A DNA stretch of 64,000 nucleotides from Pteria penguin. Taxonomy: Eukaryota; Mollusca; Bivalvia; Pterioida; Pteriidae. The stretch's first letter is position 1, and each line of letters starts with the position of its first letter. Below, piece after piece: positions 22,801 to 38,000 of the stretch. Location of the stretch: positions 12,420,864-12,484,863 of the forward strand of contig CM068581.1 of the NCBI GenBank assembly GCA_035048485.1. The letters run 5' to 3'. The notes under the pieces were generated by a model, which ran no database searches, was not told where the DNA came from, and worked only from the letters and a program-made list of their open reading frames with translations. The position numbers and the translations under genes are program-made.

Positions 22801-25800
22801 ATCACATTTTCTTTTTTTTTTTTTAAGAGTTTAAGGTTTTCTTTTTAGCCAGTGCTGAAGCTGTTCAGTTTAGCAATATATGCCCAATTTGGCCTTTTGT
22901 TTTTCTCTTTTTTTTCTTTTTTTTTTAAAGAAAGTTGTATTTAAAGCTCAGCTTTCCTTTGATATAGCCCCTGTGTAACACTTGACTTACATTCTGTGAA
23001 AGCAGCTTCACAACATCTGTTGTTAGCAATGAATTGCTAATCAAACCAAGTGCAAGTCAAACTCAAAGGATGGATAGGTCTCTGCCACAACACTGAAGTC
23101 AGATTCATAGCTGTCTGTGGTGCTTATGTAGGTTATACATTTTGTATATTTACTGTTGTCATATCTCTGTTGGGGATCCATACTTTCATATTGTGTAATT
23201 TCTAACCAGATATATCCTTTCTGCTTCCATAAATGTAGGTTAAGATATGCCTGGGGAAGGTGAAGGAAAAATTGACAACTGTGAAGATACTCCTTTGATG
23301 TAACAATTAATACATATTAACAATATTGAATTTATTGATGACTAATTTACTGCTCTCTGTGCTTGGTTTTCCTAAGATCAAATACTGGTAACATGAGTAT
23401 TTCCTATTGATTTTCAATGCCCAGTGCAGTTCTGATAATTGGTCATTGGTATTTAGTAATAGATATATGACTAAGAGGAGGTAAGCAACCTGACCCAAAT
23501 GCATAACAGAATCCAACTCATGGAAAGTTAAAAAAAACAGTAACAAAATGAAGACAGACCCATATGTTCAATACACTTACATGCCTAATGATAAATCAGT
23601 TTACGTTCTATGGCACTAGAATCAATGGACTGGCATGATGTAACCACGTTAATAGACCCATGTCATATACCGTCTTCTGTCCATTGTATTACTGAAAATA
23701 TTTTCCGTCAAGTGAACTTGTGTACCAGTCTCCAAAATACTTGAAAGCAGGTTGTTTTTTTCATGATACGATTTCTGAACGAATACTGGTACGCTCGTAG
23801 CTGTATTTATTTTAGTGGTCATATGACCATAACATAGTCATTCACTTCACATTTTCGTTATTCAGAAACTCAGAGTACTGACTCGTTTACACAATACAAA
23901 AAATCATTTGCAGATTGTTGTATAACAAACTTAACAACAGTATCATATACATTTGAACAACTAACCTTTGTGTTTTTGAGAAACTGATCCATGGTCATTG
24001 TATAGTATGACACTGATAAGCTGATAAAAGTGGAATTTGAACATTGTTTATTGTTTCCATGGATAAAGCCTATTATTATCTCAAGGGTTGGATGAAAAGT
24101 CAATAAGGTAACATCAATAGGAAATTTGTGATATAAACCAGATTGTAAATTTAAACAAGTGATTTTCACATATGAGAGTGTATTATTAGGGAGTGAGCAT
24201 GCTTAAATAATGATGTTGACAGAAATACTTTAGATCAGTCAGAGGCCTTGAAATAACTACATCGTTCACTTATCTCAGCGTGTTCCCTATAGTATTTGGA
24301 TTCTTTGCAGACATCATAAAACATTAGCGTCGCTTTTCGGTAAATCAAACTCGTGTATCTGGAATTTATTGGTTTTGCGTAGATATGAAATAGACTTCTA
24401 CTGTATAGTATAATCACCACGAGCAGTGAACACGCCATATGGAATTGGACAGCGATCCCGCTCGCTCATACACAAATATACCGAATTACCAGGTATTAGC
24501 ATTGTTGTCCGAAGCTTTCTGTTATCTGTAGATCGGCATGTATCGGTTACCCGAGTCCAGGTGAGTTGAGGTCACAGTGGAGTCAAATTAACTTGTAGTA
24601 AAACTGACGTCTTACGAGCCTGAAACATCATGGAAACGGTTATTCGTAAACAATTCGGGCTTTTGGTCGAGTAAATTGTGTTACATTACACAGGAAATAA
24701 AAATGCTTTTAAACAAAGAGACAGATCAAATGAATCAGGAACGTATATAACATGTTATATATGTCCCTGAATGAATACATGTGTACAACCACTCACTATT
24801 GGAATTCAATGACACGCGCATATTAAATGATTTCCTTGCAAAAACACACTGCATGTTTGTGTTTTAAAGTGGTGAGTCACTGCAACACCCTACCTACAAA
24901 ATACTTCTGTAGACTCCTTCCACAGTTTCACAGGATAGGACAGGTTTTGTGTTTGAGATAAATCGAAAATTGTGCACCGATTATGATCAAACCTTTTGTC
25001 GTCGAAGATTTCGATATCCATGGGGTTCTTCTGCATGATTCATTAATACAAAAAAAAACATTCACAAGATGACATGAGTCAATGCATACGTCACTGATCT
25101 CTAGTGGCACCTCTCGAAGATACCAGTGGCGGATCCAGGATTTCCGAAACGGGGGAGGCACATGTGTATTAGCCAAACTACTCAGCCATTTTTGGTACCA
25201 AATCTGGATATTTACTTGTAAATATGCGGCAAAATGTTTGGGGTCGCCCCCTCTCTAAATCCGCCACTGGATACCGGTTATAGATATACAATGTATATAA
25301 ACATTGATATTACACGTATACATATATTATTTGCAATAATTCTCTACTTTATTCATATGTATGTTCAAAAAGTGTATTAAATATCCTGTAAAAAATTCTT
25401 GAACCAAAGGACAGCTATTCGGTGCAAGAGACAAAACAGAAGCTCATAATATTCATTTGTTTGAATTATTTTGAATCCCAGAGTGATATTGATTGAGGTT
25501 TGAGGCCAGGACCTAGCTTTGTCAAAAACATTATCACGTGGAAGTGTACTCAAGTAAAAAACACGCGACAACTTACCACGGTGGACATTCATGGTCCCTT
25601 GTTCTATCTCACAGCAGCACACGCGACAACTTACCACGGTGGACATTTGTGTGCTCTTGTCCTATCTCACAGCAGCACACGCGACAACTTACCACGGTGG
25701 ACATTCATGGTCTCTTGTTATATCTCACAGCAGCACACGCGACAACTTACCACGGTGGACATTTGTATGCTCTTGTTCTATCTCACAGCAGCACACGCGA

Positions 25801-28800
25801 CAACTTAACACGGTGGACTTTCATGGTCTCTTGTTCTATCTCACAGCAGCGCTTGCGACAACTTACCACGGTGGATATTCATGGTCCCTTGTTCTATCTC
25901 ACAGCAGCACACGCGACAACTTACCACGGTGGACATTTATGGTCCCCATCTCACACAACAACTTACCACGTTGGAAATCCATGGACCCTGGTACTTTCTC
26001 ACTGTAACACACGCAACAACGTACTACGTTCGACATCCATGATCCCATGGGCATGGTGCTATCTTACTGTAGCACAAAGATAGACTAAGTGTCAAGAAAA
26101 GTAAGCATCTCTTGTTTTGACGGCCGTTTTCTAAATGAATGCCTCAAAACATGCAGATGTAGACGCCATAATAATATTTCAGAATTACACACTTGAGATG
26201 AAGATTGACTCAGCTTTCGAACAGTGAATAGCCTGTGGAAACTAATACGAGATAAGTTTTTTGAGGCTGATAATAAATTCAAGGACTTTGAGTTTAATTG
26301 TGGGTAATGTTTTGAAACCTTTCTAGAATGATATCCAACCGCCATGTTTCTTGTCTATGTACCACGCTACTCTGAGATGGTTAAGAACATCAGTTCCAGT
26401 TATTTTATGCTGTTTTTTGCTTATTGCCACATCTCGAAATATCGCGGTTGTTATGTCCCAGGCTCTCACACTATGCCGCATCACACCATCGATCCGCTTA
26501 CCATATCCCGATCAACGAAGGTATTAATAGTTTACTCTTCATTTACATATAAATAAACTGTCCCCTGGAGCATTCCAGGCATATTTGGCATTTCACCGTG
26601 AAGTAACATCTGTCGTGCAGTTATAGTTGTATAGCAGTTGAATCGTAATGCAACATCAGTGGGACCTGATTGCGCTTTTCTGGGGAGTAAATCGATTCCA
26701 TATTGATCTGACCTTAAACTGACCTAGAGCGAGAATGATAGAAATATATATAAACCATTGTGAACTTGTTATAAGCACGTGTATGTATTCCTATACGATT
26801 ATGCTACAAATGATATTCCATTCACCATCTAAAACTCCATCGTATATGTGAAGGGCGTGTGTAAATACAAGGGTCATTCCAACTTTGCACCTACGTGGGC
26901 AATGTCAATGTTACATTCAAGTTTTATAATTCAAAGAATTTTAAAAATATCCATAGCAAATCTATTAGTCTAGAGAGTTGCGGTGCGTTCTACATTTCGT
27001 TAATCTATTATATTATGTTTAAAAACGCACTCTCTGTCCAGCTTTATACCCTCTCGAAGTTTTGGGGGGATATTGGAATCACCTTGTCTGTTTGTCTGTC
27101 CAGAAAACTTTTAACATTGGCCATAACTTTTGAACCAAAGGAGATGGGGCCTTTATACTACATATGTGTATTCCTTGTGGTAAGACTTTTCTGTCGGTAC
27201 CAAACTTTTTGATATCATGACCTTGACCTTGACGTTTGACTTATTTTTTAAAAACTTTAACCTTAGCCATAACTTTTGAAACAAAAGAGTTGGGGACTTC
27301 ATACTACACGTGTATTCCTTGTGGCAAGACCTGTTTGTCGGTACAATTTTTTTACCATGTGACGTTGACGTTTGACCAGCTTTTGAAAAGCTTCAACCTT
27401 AGCCATAACCTTTGAACCAAGAGAGATTGGGCCTTCATACTACACATGGGTATTCCTTGTGGCAAGATCTGTCTATCGGTACCAGAATTTTTGAGCCCTT
27501 AACTTTGACCTTGACATTTGACCTACTTTTGAAAAACTTTAAGCTTAGCCATAATTTTTGAACCAAAAGAGATGGGGCCTTCATACTATACATCTGTATT
27601 CTTTTGTGGCAAGACCTGTCTGTCAGTACCGAAATTTTGACCTCGTGACATTTACCTTGATCTATGTCCTACTTCAAATTTTGTTGCCGCGGGGTTGGGG
27701 GGGGGGTTGTATTTGTCCCGTTAGGACATTTCTAGTTTTATTTCGGATTTGAGTTCTTTCCAATCAGATTACCTGTGAAAACGAATAGCTCAAATAAGAC
27801 AAAGCTCCGATTCCCCAAGTTCTATAAGACACATAAGGCTACAAAGCTGGTGTGAAATTAGTAACCTGTTTGAAAGGAACATCAAACATTAAATGACATT
27901 ACAGGAAATCAATGAACGAGGACACATAAACTTCTCAATCATAACTGAACACAGAATGGTCTACTCGTATAGTATCCTCGAGTTCTTTATCTCGGATTAC
28001 CGTACATGGTGGTGATACTCTGTGAAAATGATGTTTCCATTTGCAATAGGAATAATATTTCGACATATTAAAAGTCAGGGGAGGATTACTTAGTTATAAA
28101 GATAGATAATTGAATTGATGGCTGTGGGTATACGTAAAGAGTACATACTACAAATTTGTGTATGATTTGTCGTGAACACCGTGTGCGCCGGGAATTACAT
28201 CTGGTGTGAAGTCTCAACCGCACAAGAAACGTCACTTTGTTTGAACACGATAGGGGTTCGTTACACAAAACTCATTTGTGCCATCCCATATATACAGACA
28301 TGGATATACAATGTACTGTTAAAGCTAAAGCGCGCTCTCTCTTCCCCTCCCTCTTTCTCAGATCCAGGGTTGCAAAAATTACATCAAATTGTGTTTTCTC
28401 CTTACTTTTGTCGAGAAAATAAAAACGTGTTATTCAGTTTGACTTTAAAGTCAGTATAAAAAATTTGAAGAAATAATAATGTATCAAACAGAAAATTGAT
28501 GAATCCGCTACTGTTGATGGGAGTTTGCTGAGAGCAAAACATTCAGAATTATGTGTGTGCATTAAGTTACGTAATAACGTACAGAATCATTCTCACTTTT
28601 TCCAGCTGTTCACAGATTATCTGTTTGCGAGTGTTAGCCTTGTTCATTCACTTTAGCATGCAAAGCACTAGGTGGTTAAGGACAACTATTCACTACATGC
28701 ATTAACACACATGTGCTCATTACTAGATACATAATCCTTTGGACGTTCATAACTACAGGAGGATCCCTGTGGCTATGGGGATCAAAAATCAAGATCTGGT

Positions 28801-31768
28801 TACAATACTTTATTCTTTGAAATATTTCTGGTCTGTAACTGGAAGTGTATCACGACCTTTATCCAAGGTCACGTTTTCAGGTTTAAGGTCACAGTAAGTC
28901 TATGACTGTTTTAAGACTTACATTTCTGACGCGGGAGTACATGTATTTGTCCCGTTCTGATAGTTTTCGTTCAGCAACAAGTTTTAATTCGTATTTAGTA
29001 CTGTAAAATGATAAAAGGAAAAAGTAGTCTTAAAGCGGTTACAGTGGACTTCTTTACGACTACCAGTCTCTACATACAAAGCAGAGCTGTATCAGCTCGC
29101 ATGCATCAAATAACAGTCAAACAAATAGTGAAGGTCGACAAGGAACACTGGGCATGCGACAAAAACTGCTAGAAAAATTATGAATTGTCGTGTCCTGTTC
29201 TATTGTAGTTGCTTTACGTACAATGCATGTCAGTTGAGTAAGGGCAGTCAGACCACTGTGTACGAATGATTTCATGTGGAACGATAGGAGCCAGAATAGT
29301 GTTGATGATTATCATACTAATATAAGGAACACTCACCAATTCATCCATCTAAAGGCATTAGTAGAGTACTTTGATACTGTAGAATATACATTGTTTCCAT
29401 GGTGGGATCCAGAAATTTTTGTCTGGGAGGAGGTCTAGTCCGGCTAGGAAAAGCCTATAAATAAATGTGGGGAAAATGTAAAAAGTGCATTTTTGACTCA
29501 TCGAGATTAAAGTCCAGAGTGTTAAAGTTGTACCCCTGGTGTTGTCATTGGCAGCAGCATCCATAGACAAAACTTTTACCTGGGCTATATGTTTTTAACC
29601 ATAAGGGGTGGGCTTTTATGTTTCACACAGATTTTTCATGACAAGAGCTTTCATTTGACACCATGACTTTTGACTTCTTGACCTTGGACTTTGACCTACT
29701 TTTCAAAAACTTTTAACTTGGCCTAGGTTCCTTGTGACAAGAACTTTTTTTTATCCCGTAACTTTTGATCTTGTGACCTTGACATTGGACTTCGATGTAC
29801 TTTAACCTGCCTTGTACTGGTCTTTTCTTCTAAATTGTTAGAAATATGGATTTCACATGTTGATTCCTTGTGACCAGAGCTTTCATCTGGTCAGGTTTTG
29901 AAATATGGAATTGCTTGACAAATTATCCATTTAATAGAAACGTCCCATATGGCGAACTCTGTTGTCTTCTGACAACTCTTGTTTGACATATTCCATTTCC
30001 ATGGTCAGACTGCATGTAGTATGTATATATAGCCATTATTAATTCATTTGTTTACTAGTGCTAGTTTACAAGGGGGTAAAAGCCGGCATGGCCTAGTGGT
30101 ATTGTGATCGCCTCATGATCGGCAGGCCGGGGTTTGAGTCCCGCTCTGGTCATGCCGGTGTCCTGTCTTTCGAATTAGACAGTAAAAACCGAGGCCCCGT
30201 GTCATGATATGCATGGCATGTTAAAGATCCCTCACTGCATCGGATGGGTCCGTTGCAAAGGTCAAAATTTGTGTGCCCCGCATTAGGCAGATTCTGTCAC
30301 CATATACATGAAATATTCGGGGTGTGACGTTAAACAAAAATCAATCAATCAATTGCAAAGGGGTAATAAAGAATGTTCATAAGTTCTTAAGCAGCAATTT
30401 TATGTAATAGGATATGAGTGGTATACCTTATCAAGTCTTAATCGAGGAAATGTTTACTCCCCTATGTCTGATACTGAGCAGAACATACTTATTACCGCAT
30501 CCTAGAGGCATGTTTATAGCCCAGTCCAAGTAGAACTTCAGTAGGACATAGTTACACCTCATTCGTGTATGGAACAGGTGTAGATGTCCTGAGTCCCAAC
30601 TAGACCAGCCACTCATCCATTATTGTTTGTTCAAACCAGACAATAAAACTTGACCTCCTGAATCATGGGAGATATTAACATGTGTTAATATAGTCCCCTA
30701 CCGGCATCGCCGAAGGGCACTATAGGTTTGCACTCCGTCTGTCCGTCAGTCCATCAGTCACACACACGTTTTCCGGACTTTTTTCTAAACGCTTGTAGAT
30801 ATTCATCCAATTTTTAGTGTGTGAATCTACTACCATGAGTTACAGATCAAGTTCGAGTTTCATTTCGGTCCACAGATTTTTGACGGAATTACGGCCCTTG
30901 GAATTAGAAAATTTCTTTAAAATGGCAGTTTTCCGGACTTTTTTTCTAAAAGCTTTTAGATATTCATCCAATTTTTGGTGTGTGAGTCTACTACCATGAG
31001 TTACAGATCAAGTTTGAGTTTCGTTTCGGTCCACTGGTTTTTGACGGAAATACGGCCCTTGGAATTAGAAAATTTCTTTAAAATGGTACTTTTCCGGACT
31101 TTTTTTCTAAATGCTTGTAGTTATTCATCCAATTTTTGGTGTGTGAGTATACCACCATGAGTTACAGATCAAGTTCTAATTTCGTTACGGTCCACTGAAT
31201 TTTGACGGAATTACGGCCCTTGGAATTAGAAAATTTCTTTAAAATGGCAGTTTTCCTGACTTTTTTTTTTCTAAATGCTTGTAGATATTCATCCAATGTT
31301 TGGTGTGTGAGTATACCACCATGAGTTACAGATCAGGTTTTAGTTTCGTTACGGTCCAATGAATTTTGACGGAATTACGGCCTTTGGAATTAGAAAATTT
31401 CTTTATAATGGCAGTTTTCCGGACTTTTTTTTCTAAATGCTTGTAGATATTCATCCAATTTTTGGTTTGTGAGTCTACCACCATAAGTTACAGATCAAGT
31501 TCGAGTTCCGTTTTGGTCCACTGATTTTTGACGGAATTACGGCCCTTGGAAATTTAAAATGGCAGTTTTCCGGACTTTTTTTTCTAAATGCTTGTAGACA
31601 TTCATCCAATTTTTGGTGTTAGAGTATACCACCATGAGTAACAGAACAAGTTCGAGTTTCGTTACGGTCCACTGATTTTTGACGGAATTACGGCCCTTGT
31701 AATTAGAAAATTTCTTTAAAGGTTGTGATCAAATACTTAACTTGCTGGTAGCCTGAAAGACAGTATAT

Positions 31769-31834
<66 letters not shown>

Positions 31835-34800
31835 TGTTTTGGGGGTCTTAGTTTTCCATTTGCCGGTAGGGGACTTAGTATTGCCTAAGCAATACTTTCA
31901 GAATGCTTGTTCTTTTTATCTTACAATACGTCAGTAACATATAACAAACAATATACATACATATATACAATATTTATAATGTTATTGGCATAGGGATGGT
32001 TAACAAATATTGTATAAATAACATATGGTAAGAAAATGCGGTGATCAAATCCAAAGGTTATAAAAGATTGAAATACAATATATAGTCAAATATGGTATAG
32101 ACTACATATATTATAAACTGTCAGCAATTGCTGTACCAATTAATTTTGAATATATTAATTTCTAAGGTGTGATGCTTTATGTAAAAATCTTCTGAAGTTA
32201 TTTAAATTTGAGATATTTTGCACACTAAGCAGTTGTACCAATTTGAATACACAGTTTCATCTAGTAGTAATTTTTCTATATGTATTTCTCTAAGTTGATG
32301 ATAAAAAGGGCATTTTATCATAAAGTGAAACTCGTCTTCAGTTTCATTAGGGGTGCATAATGTATATTTTCTGTTACTTCTTTTTTCTTGTTGGCATTTT
32401 CTATTCTCTATGTTAAGTTTATAAGAAAATGATAGGAAGCATGTAATATATTCTATATGTATAATTGGTTTTGTTAAGTAATATTGAAGACAGAAGTTAT
32501 GGACCAGCTGTTGGTATACCCGTTATTTCTCCTCTTGAGATGTTACTAATTTCAGACAACATTTCTGCTGCTTTGTGTGGGTCTGTTCCAGAAGTCAGAC
32601 TCTCTGAAATTCATCAGGACCATAATGTAAAAGTCAGTTTGTATCCAGCAATTCAAAAACTTTTTTGTATTTGTAGGTTTGCGCTGTTGGGGGTATGATG
32701 GCATAGACATCAATGAGGAGTTGGCCCATATTGCCAATCGGGCAGATGTAGGCCAGGAAGGACCTGATGGTGAGTAGTGGTTTTCACATAATCACAGTAA
32801 ATATATATAGACATACCCAGCATCACTAAGGGCAACTCATTAATAATATTAGTTTCCTGTAGTATGAATTTACATAATTAATCTCCTCAGCATTGCCAAC
32901 ATGTGACAACAGTCAGTGTTTCTGAAACCCACCCGACCACCTGACATTTCTGGTAAAAATCAGTCCAGACAGGTAAAACTTTCACTATCATTTCATTGAA
33001 AAAGAAGCTTTACCAGACAAATGTTCTGTAAATCCTAAAAAACTTTTGCCCACACTAACACCTGAATCATAACACAAATGTATGTAAGAAAACTGGATTA
33101 TACTGTCTTGTAGTAAAAATCCTAAATAAATGGAAAGGTCTGTTATCAGAATATGGATTACAAGTAAAACATGAGACATATATCTTTAACTTTATGTTAC
33201 GAATAACATGTTAATTTTTCTTTTCATGGTTTTATTAATGACTAAATGTTGTGTACTTAGTTTTTGCAGTGTGTACAAAATTGTAAAAATGTATTGGGAA
33301 AATTTCATTGAGAACTTCTTATACTAAATTCTATTCAGTACAAACTGAAAATCTTATTAAGAGTGATGAGAGAAGAAAATTATAAGATGTTACATTCGAT
33401 TAATGTGATACTGGCCCTTAAATTTATGATAGATAAACTTAACACTTTTTGCTACTTGCATATTTGTTTGTGAGAAACAATACTGATATAGACATGGGAA
33501 ATAGACATGGTTCATTGATTGATAGTTGTTGGTCCTGTCTTATCTCTCAGCGTATCTCCCCAGCAGCTACTCTACTGTATCAGCTTATCACAAGGCCAAA
33601 GCAATATACCTCCTAATGTTAACTGCAGGGATAAGTAGCACCTTATTATACCAGAGCAAAAACATGATCCTCTGTAAGGTCAAAGAAATAAATTGTGGAT
33701 AATTTGGCAATGGAAAATTAATTAATAATTCATCATAAATTTACCGTTTTTATATATCACATTGAACTGTACAAAATAAAAGTAAACAGTAAATGATCAG
33801 TATCTACATTATACAGTTGAATACATCTTACTGTAAGACCAAAGTATTCGAGGCAGTTTAACTCCCCTGTTAAATAGCACCATACTATGAAGCAAATACA
33901 AAACACTTTCCAAAGTGGCATTGCCATTGCTTCTGATTGCTTCTGATTGAAGTAGTGGATAAGGCATTTTCAGTTTTAATAAATGTACTGTTTTGTGAAA
34001 TTTTTCAAATCAGTTATGTTGTTGAACTGTTTTGGACTTTTTGTCATCAGTCATGATATTTTGTGAGATGATATCTTATAAGTAGAGAATACTTTGAAGT
34101 GTATTTCAGTATATTTTAATTTTACAAAGATTACAAAACAATTTAGATAGATGTAAAAGGACCTTCGTTTTGATTTATTTGTGCTTATTTATTCAGGTGC
34201 AATGGTTCAGCCTCCGAGGTGTGGCCAATGTAGTCATACAGTGATTATGTACTTATTATTAGTCTTGCCCCAGGTTAGGGGTCTAACCCAACTGCTGGGC
34301 CAATATAGCCACATAATAATGATATACTTTGGCTAATGATGACGGCACGTCATATTTTTATGCCCCTGGATCGATAGATATATCAAATGACTCGAAGGTT
34401 GATGACCTTTTGACATTGACAGTGACGTTTTTGGATTCCCCCTGGCGGCAGTAGTGTTTCACAAACACAGCTTGTTAATATTTAAATCTTAATCTGTGAT
34501 ACTTTAGTTTGTATTTCTATGACCTCATAACACTGTATCCAGTTAATCCTTATTCTCTTTATTGAGAATTGTTCATAAATTTTTAAATTTGAATTCTTTG
34601 ATTGTACGGCTTTTGTTGAAAGTGGAAGGTGAGCACAGAAACTAGTAAACAACACCAACTGAATTATGATTGTAATTGCAATTGACCATCCTTATTCAGT
34701 ACTGCAATTGCATTACAGATATTTTCGAGGTGTCATTTTATGCTTTTCTGCTTTCTCTGCATATCTCTGGTGACTTTGTGAACCAATGGTTATAGACCCA

Positions 34801-34949
34801 GGTTACTGATTAGGTCTGTAGCCTCTGTTTTTATCTTTTTTTTATAATGACAGAGAGTCGGGGACATACAATAGTTTTGCTATTCTTTAAATTATGTGTG
34901 GGCAGACTTAAATCTGCAAAGGTCTAAGTGGCTGATGTCTTTTTATTTC

Positions 34950-35036
<87 letters not shown>

Positions 35037-38000
35037 ATTAAACCCAGATTTCTTGCAGTTACCAGTTATATATCTGTGTATAAAATGTCTTTAACTTTGT
35101 TTAACTAAGACCCTCAATTATTCCAACAGCCAGCATTTGTAATAATCTTGATGGAGTTCGTAAGTACAACATAAATGTTGTATCAGTGTGATGTACTTTA
35201 TGCTTCTTTTTTTACGCCAACATATGGTGATGATATATCTGGTCAACCATTTTTCTGTCTTTACACATGAACTTGTCTGTATTTCTCCTCTAATACCATT
35301 TCATAATAAATATATAAATGATCTAATGTTTGTATATGAAAGGATATTATGTGTTCTGCACATTGGTTTCAAACTACGAAATGACCCCGTAGTGAGGGGC
35401 AGATGGGCAGGGTTAAATATCTTGTCCAGGCCTCTCCTTCTAAATCATTAGATACAAATGATCATAGGTGGTATATGACAGACTTTGGCTTGCAGGCATG
35501 CACCTGTTTCAAATGGAGGGCTTGACCCTTGATAGAGAGGTTATTAAATGAGTAAAGTAAAAAATCTTGTTCATTCTCCTTTTGAATTGTTAAAGATATG
35601 AATCTGATGGTGGTATATGACGGGTATAATTTGAAGGAGTGTGCCTACCGGGACACAGGAATTTGACTTTTACTGTTCATCCAAAAGACAGAACACCGTT
35701 GTGCCCATGGCGGGAGTCGAACTCAGGCCTTCTCGGTTACAAGCAGAGCACCTTAGTAGTACAAACATTTGGTTCAGATTTCATTGAGAAGCTGTTGTAA
35801 AACTGTGGTAGTGAGTATTGGAAATACACATAGCAAAGATAAATTACAAACTTATTGGAAATACACATAGTAAATATAAATTACAAAATTATTAGAAATA
35901 TACATAGTAAATATAAATTACAAATTATTAGAAATATACATAGTAAATATAAATTACAAACTTATTGGAAATACACATAGTAAATATAAATTACAAAATT
36001 ATTAGAAATATACATAGTAAATATAAATTACAAACTTATTAGAAATATACATAGTAAATCTAAATTACAAACTTATTAGAAATATACATAGTAAATATAA
36101 ATTACAAACTTATTGGAAATACACGTAAATGTAAATTACAAACTTATTGGAAATACATGTAGTAAATGTGAATTACAAACTTATTGGAAATACACATAGT
36201 AAATATAAATTACAAACATATTGGAAATACACGTAAATGTAAATTACAAACTTATTGGAAATACACATAGTAAATATAAATTACAAACTTACCGGAAATG
36301 CACATAGTAAATATGAATAACAAACTAATTGGAAATACACATACACATCCTTCTAAGAAGGAGGGGCATATTCTTTTGCTGCTGTCGGTTGGTCAGTCTT
36401 TCTGTCGGTCTGTCGGTCAGTTCATTTACATTTTCTGCTCATTATCTCTGTAACCAATAAAGATTCTGAATTGATATTTGGTATACAGATACATCTCAAG
36501 AATATCTAGGTTAAGTTCAAACTTGGTTTTTGTTCAATCATTTTTCTGATAGTTATCCCCCTTGGTCTTAGAAAATTTCTTAAAATAAGCAGTTTCCGCT
36601 CTTTATCTCAAGCATGCATAGAGATGTTGAATTGATATTTTGCATACAGATACATCTTAAGTATATCTAGGTCAAGTTAAAATTTGGTTATGGTTCAATA
36701 ATTTTTGTCAGAGTTATTCCCCTGGGACTAACGAAATTTCTTAAAATTAGCAGTTTCCAAACATTATATCTGCAACCAATAAAGATATTGAATTTATATT
36801 TGATATACTGATGCATCTAATGGATATTTAGGTCAAGTTCAAATTTGGTTATGGTTCACAGTGATGAAATAATGATTGTTGAATACTGAAAATATGCTGA
36901 TTTGAATAATATGCTGATTCCGATTCAATTCTCAGTAATCAAAAATCACCAATATAGAAAAATTGAAAGGAGCGTCGGAGCTTTATGCCCACGTTACATA
37001 AATAACCAGAAGGGGGGGAGGGGGGAGCATATGCTTCGTTGGCGTTGCTTTGGTTTATATAATTTCATGGAAATTTGGTATCAGTATATTCATGCACATG
37101 CTTTACATGCTTTTGATAAGGTAATTATTCACACATGATTTACAGTGGGGAAATTGCATTACATTGCAATGGCTGAATCTAGGTCACTCACTTCTATTGA
37201 ATTTTCTTATAGGAAGGCATCATTTTAAAGTTAAATGAAAGTATCTACTATTTTATAGTTTTTGGACTCTTAGGATAATCACTCAGCAAACATTGCAATT
37301 GGCACAAGTGGGAAAACTCTACATGACGTTTCATGAACAATATTTTCTTTGATGTCATAATAACAACTATTGTGATTTGGCGTTAACACAGGGGAAGCTT
37401 TCCATTACCCTCATTGCTACAGATTGAATGTGATCAAATAAAGAACACATTTCCTCTAATTTATTCAAACGTTAAATTCATATATCTCAGGCATTCTGGG
37501 TTTGACCTTTTTTTTTCTAAAAGGGGAAGGACGGATTCATACTAATGGACATCTAGCATATGGTGTCATCTAAAGGCACAAGGTTAAAAAATTTTTGGTT
37601 GCTCTTGGCTGGTTCAAAGCTAATTTTGGTACGTTTTGATTTGAACTAGATAATAATTGATTGATTATGGTTTTACGTCACTCCACGATTATTTCACTTA
37701 TATGGTGATGGCATCTGCCTGATCTATTGCATACAAATTTAGACCTTTGTAACGGACCCACCTGAAGCAGTGAGGGATCTTTTACATGCCACGCCTACCA
37801 TGACAGAACACCGGTGTGCCCAGGGTGGGAGTCGAACCCAGGACCTCTCTATCATAATCAGTGCACCTTATCCACTAGGCCGCACCAGCTTTGGACTAGA
37901 TAATAACTATCATTTTATTGAAATAAAGGGTGCAAGCCCACTGTGGAAAGAATTAAATTGTAGTCAGAAGTGGTTGCATCCCGATTCTTTCGAGGATGGA

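Larger units (their letters stand above)
16674..32676 (+). other. MAP1 intron 1 (16.0 kb)
   Basis: GTAAGT donor and TTGTAG acceptor. It holds two SINEs, MITEs at 18834 and 25124, core-repeat arrays, a 58-bp minisatellite and the pearl-like element at 30691. The parts not listed as features (17430-18830, 19000-20800, 21900-25120, 26090-27030, 27740-28850, 28980-29490 and 31920-32676) show nothing I can identify beyond short A/T runs. Confidence 0.9.

Noticed and set aside
25500..26083. Three overlapping + strand ORFs (102-181 codons) rich in His, Ser and Thr
   Set aside because: Same arithmetic in a 58-bp minisatellite: each frame reads the same repeat, so openness is not evidence of coding.
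30082..30155. Functional tRNA gene
   Set aside because: A and B boxes are present, but the sequence continues into a SINE body and tail with a target duplication, so it is a retroposon head.
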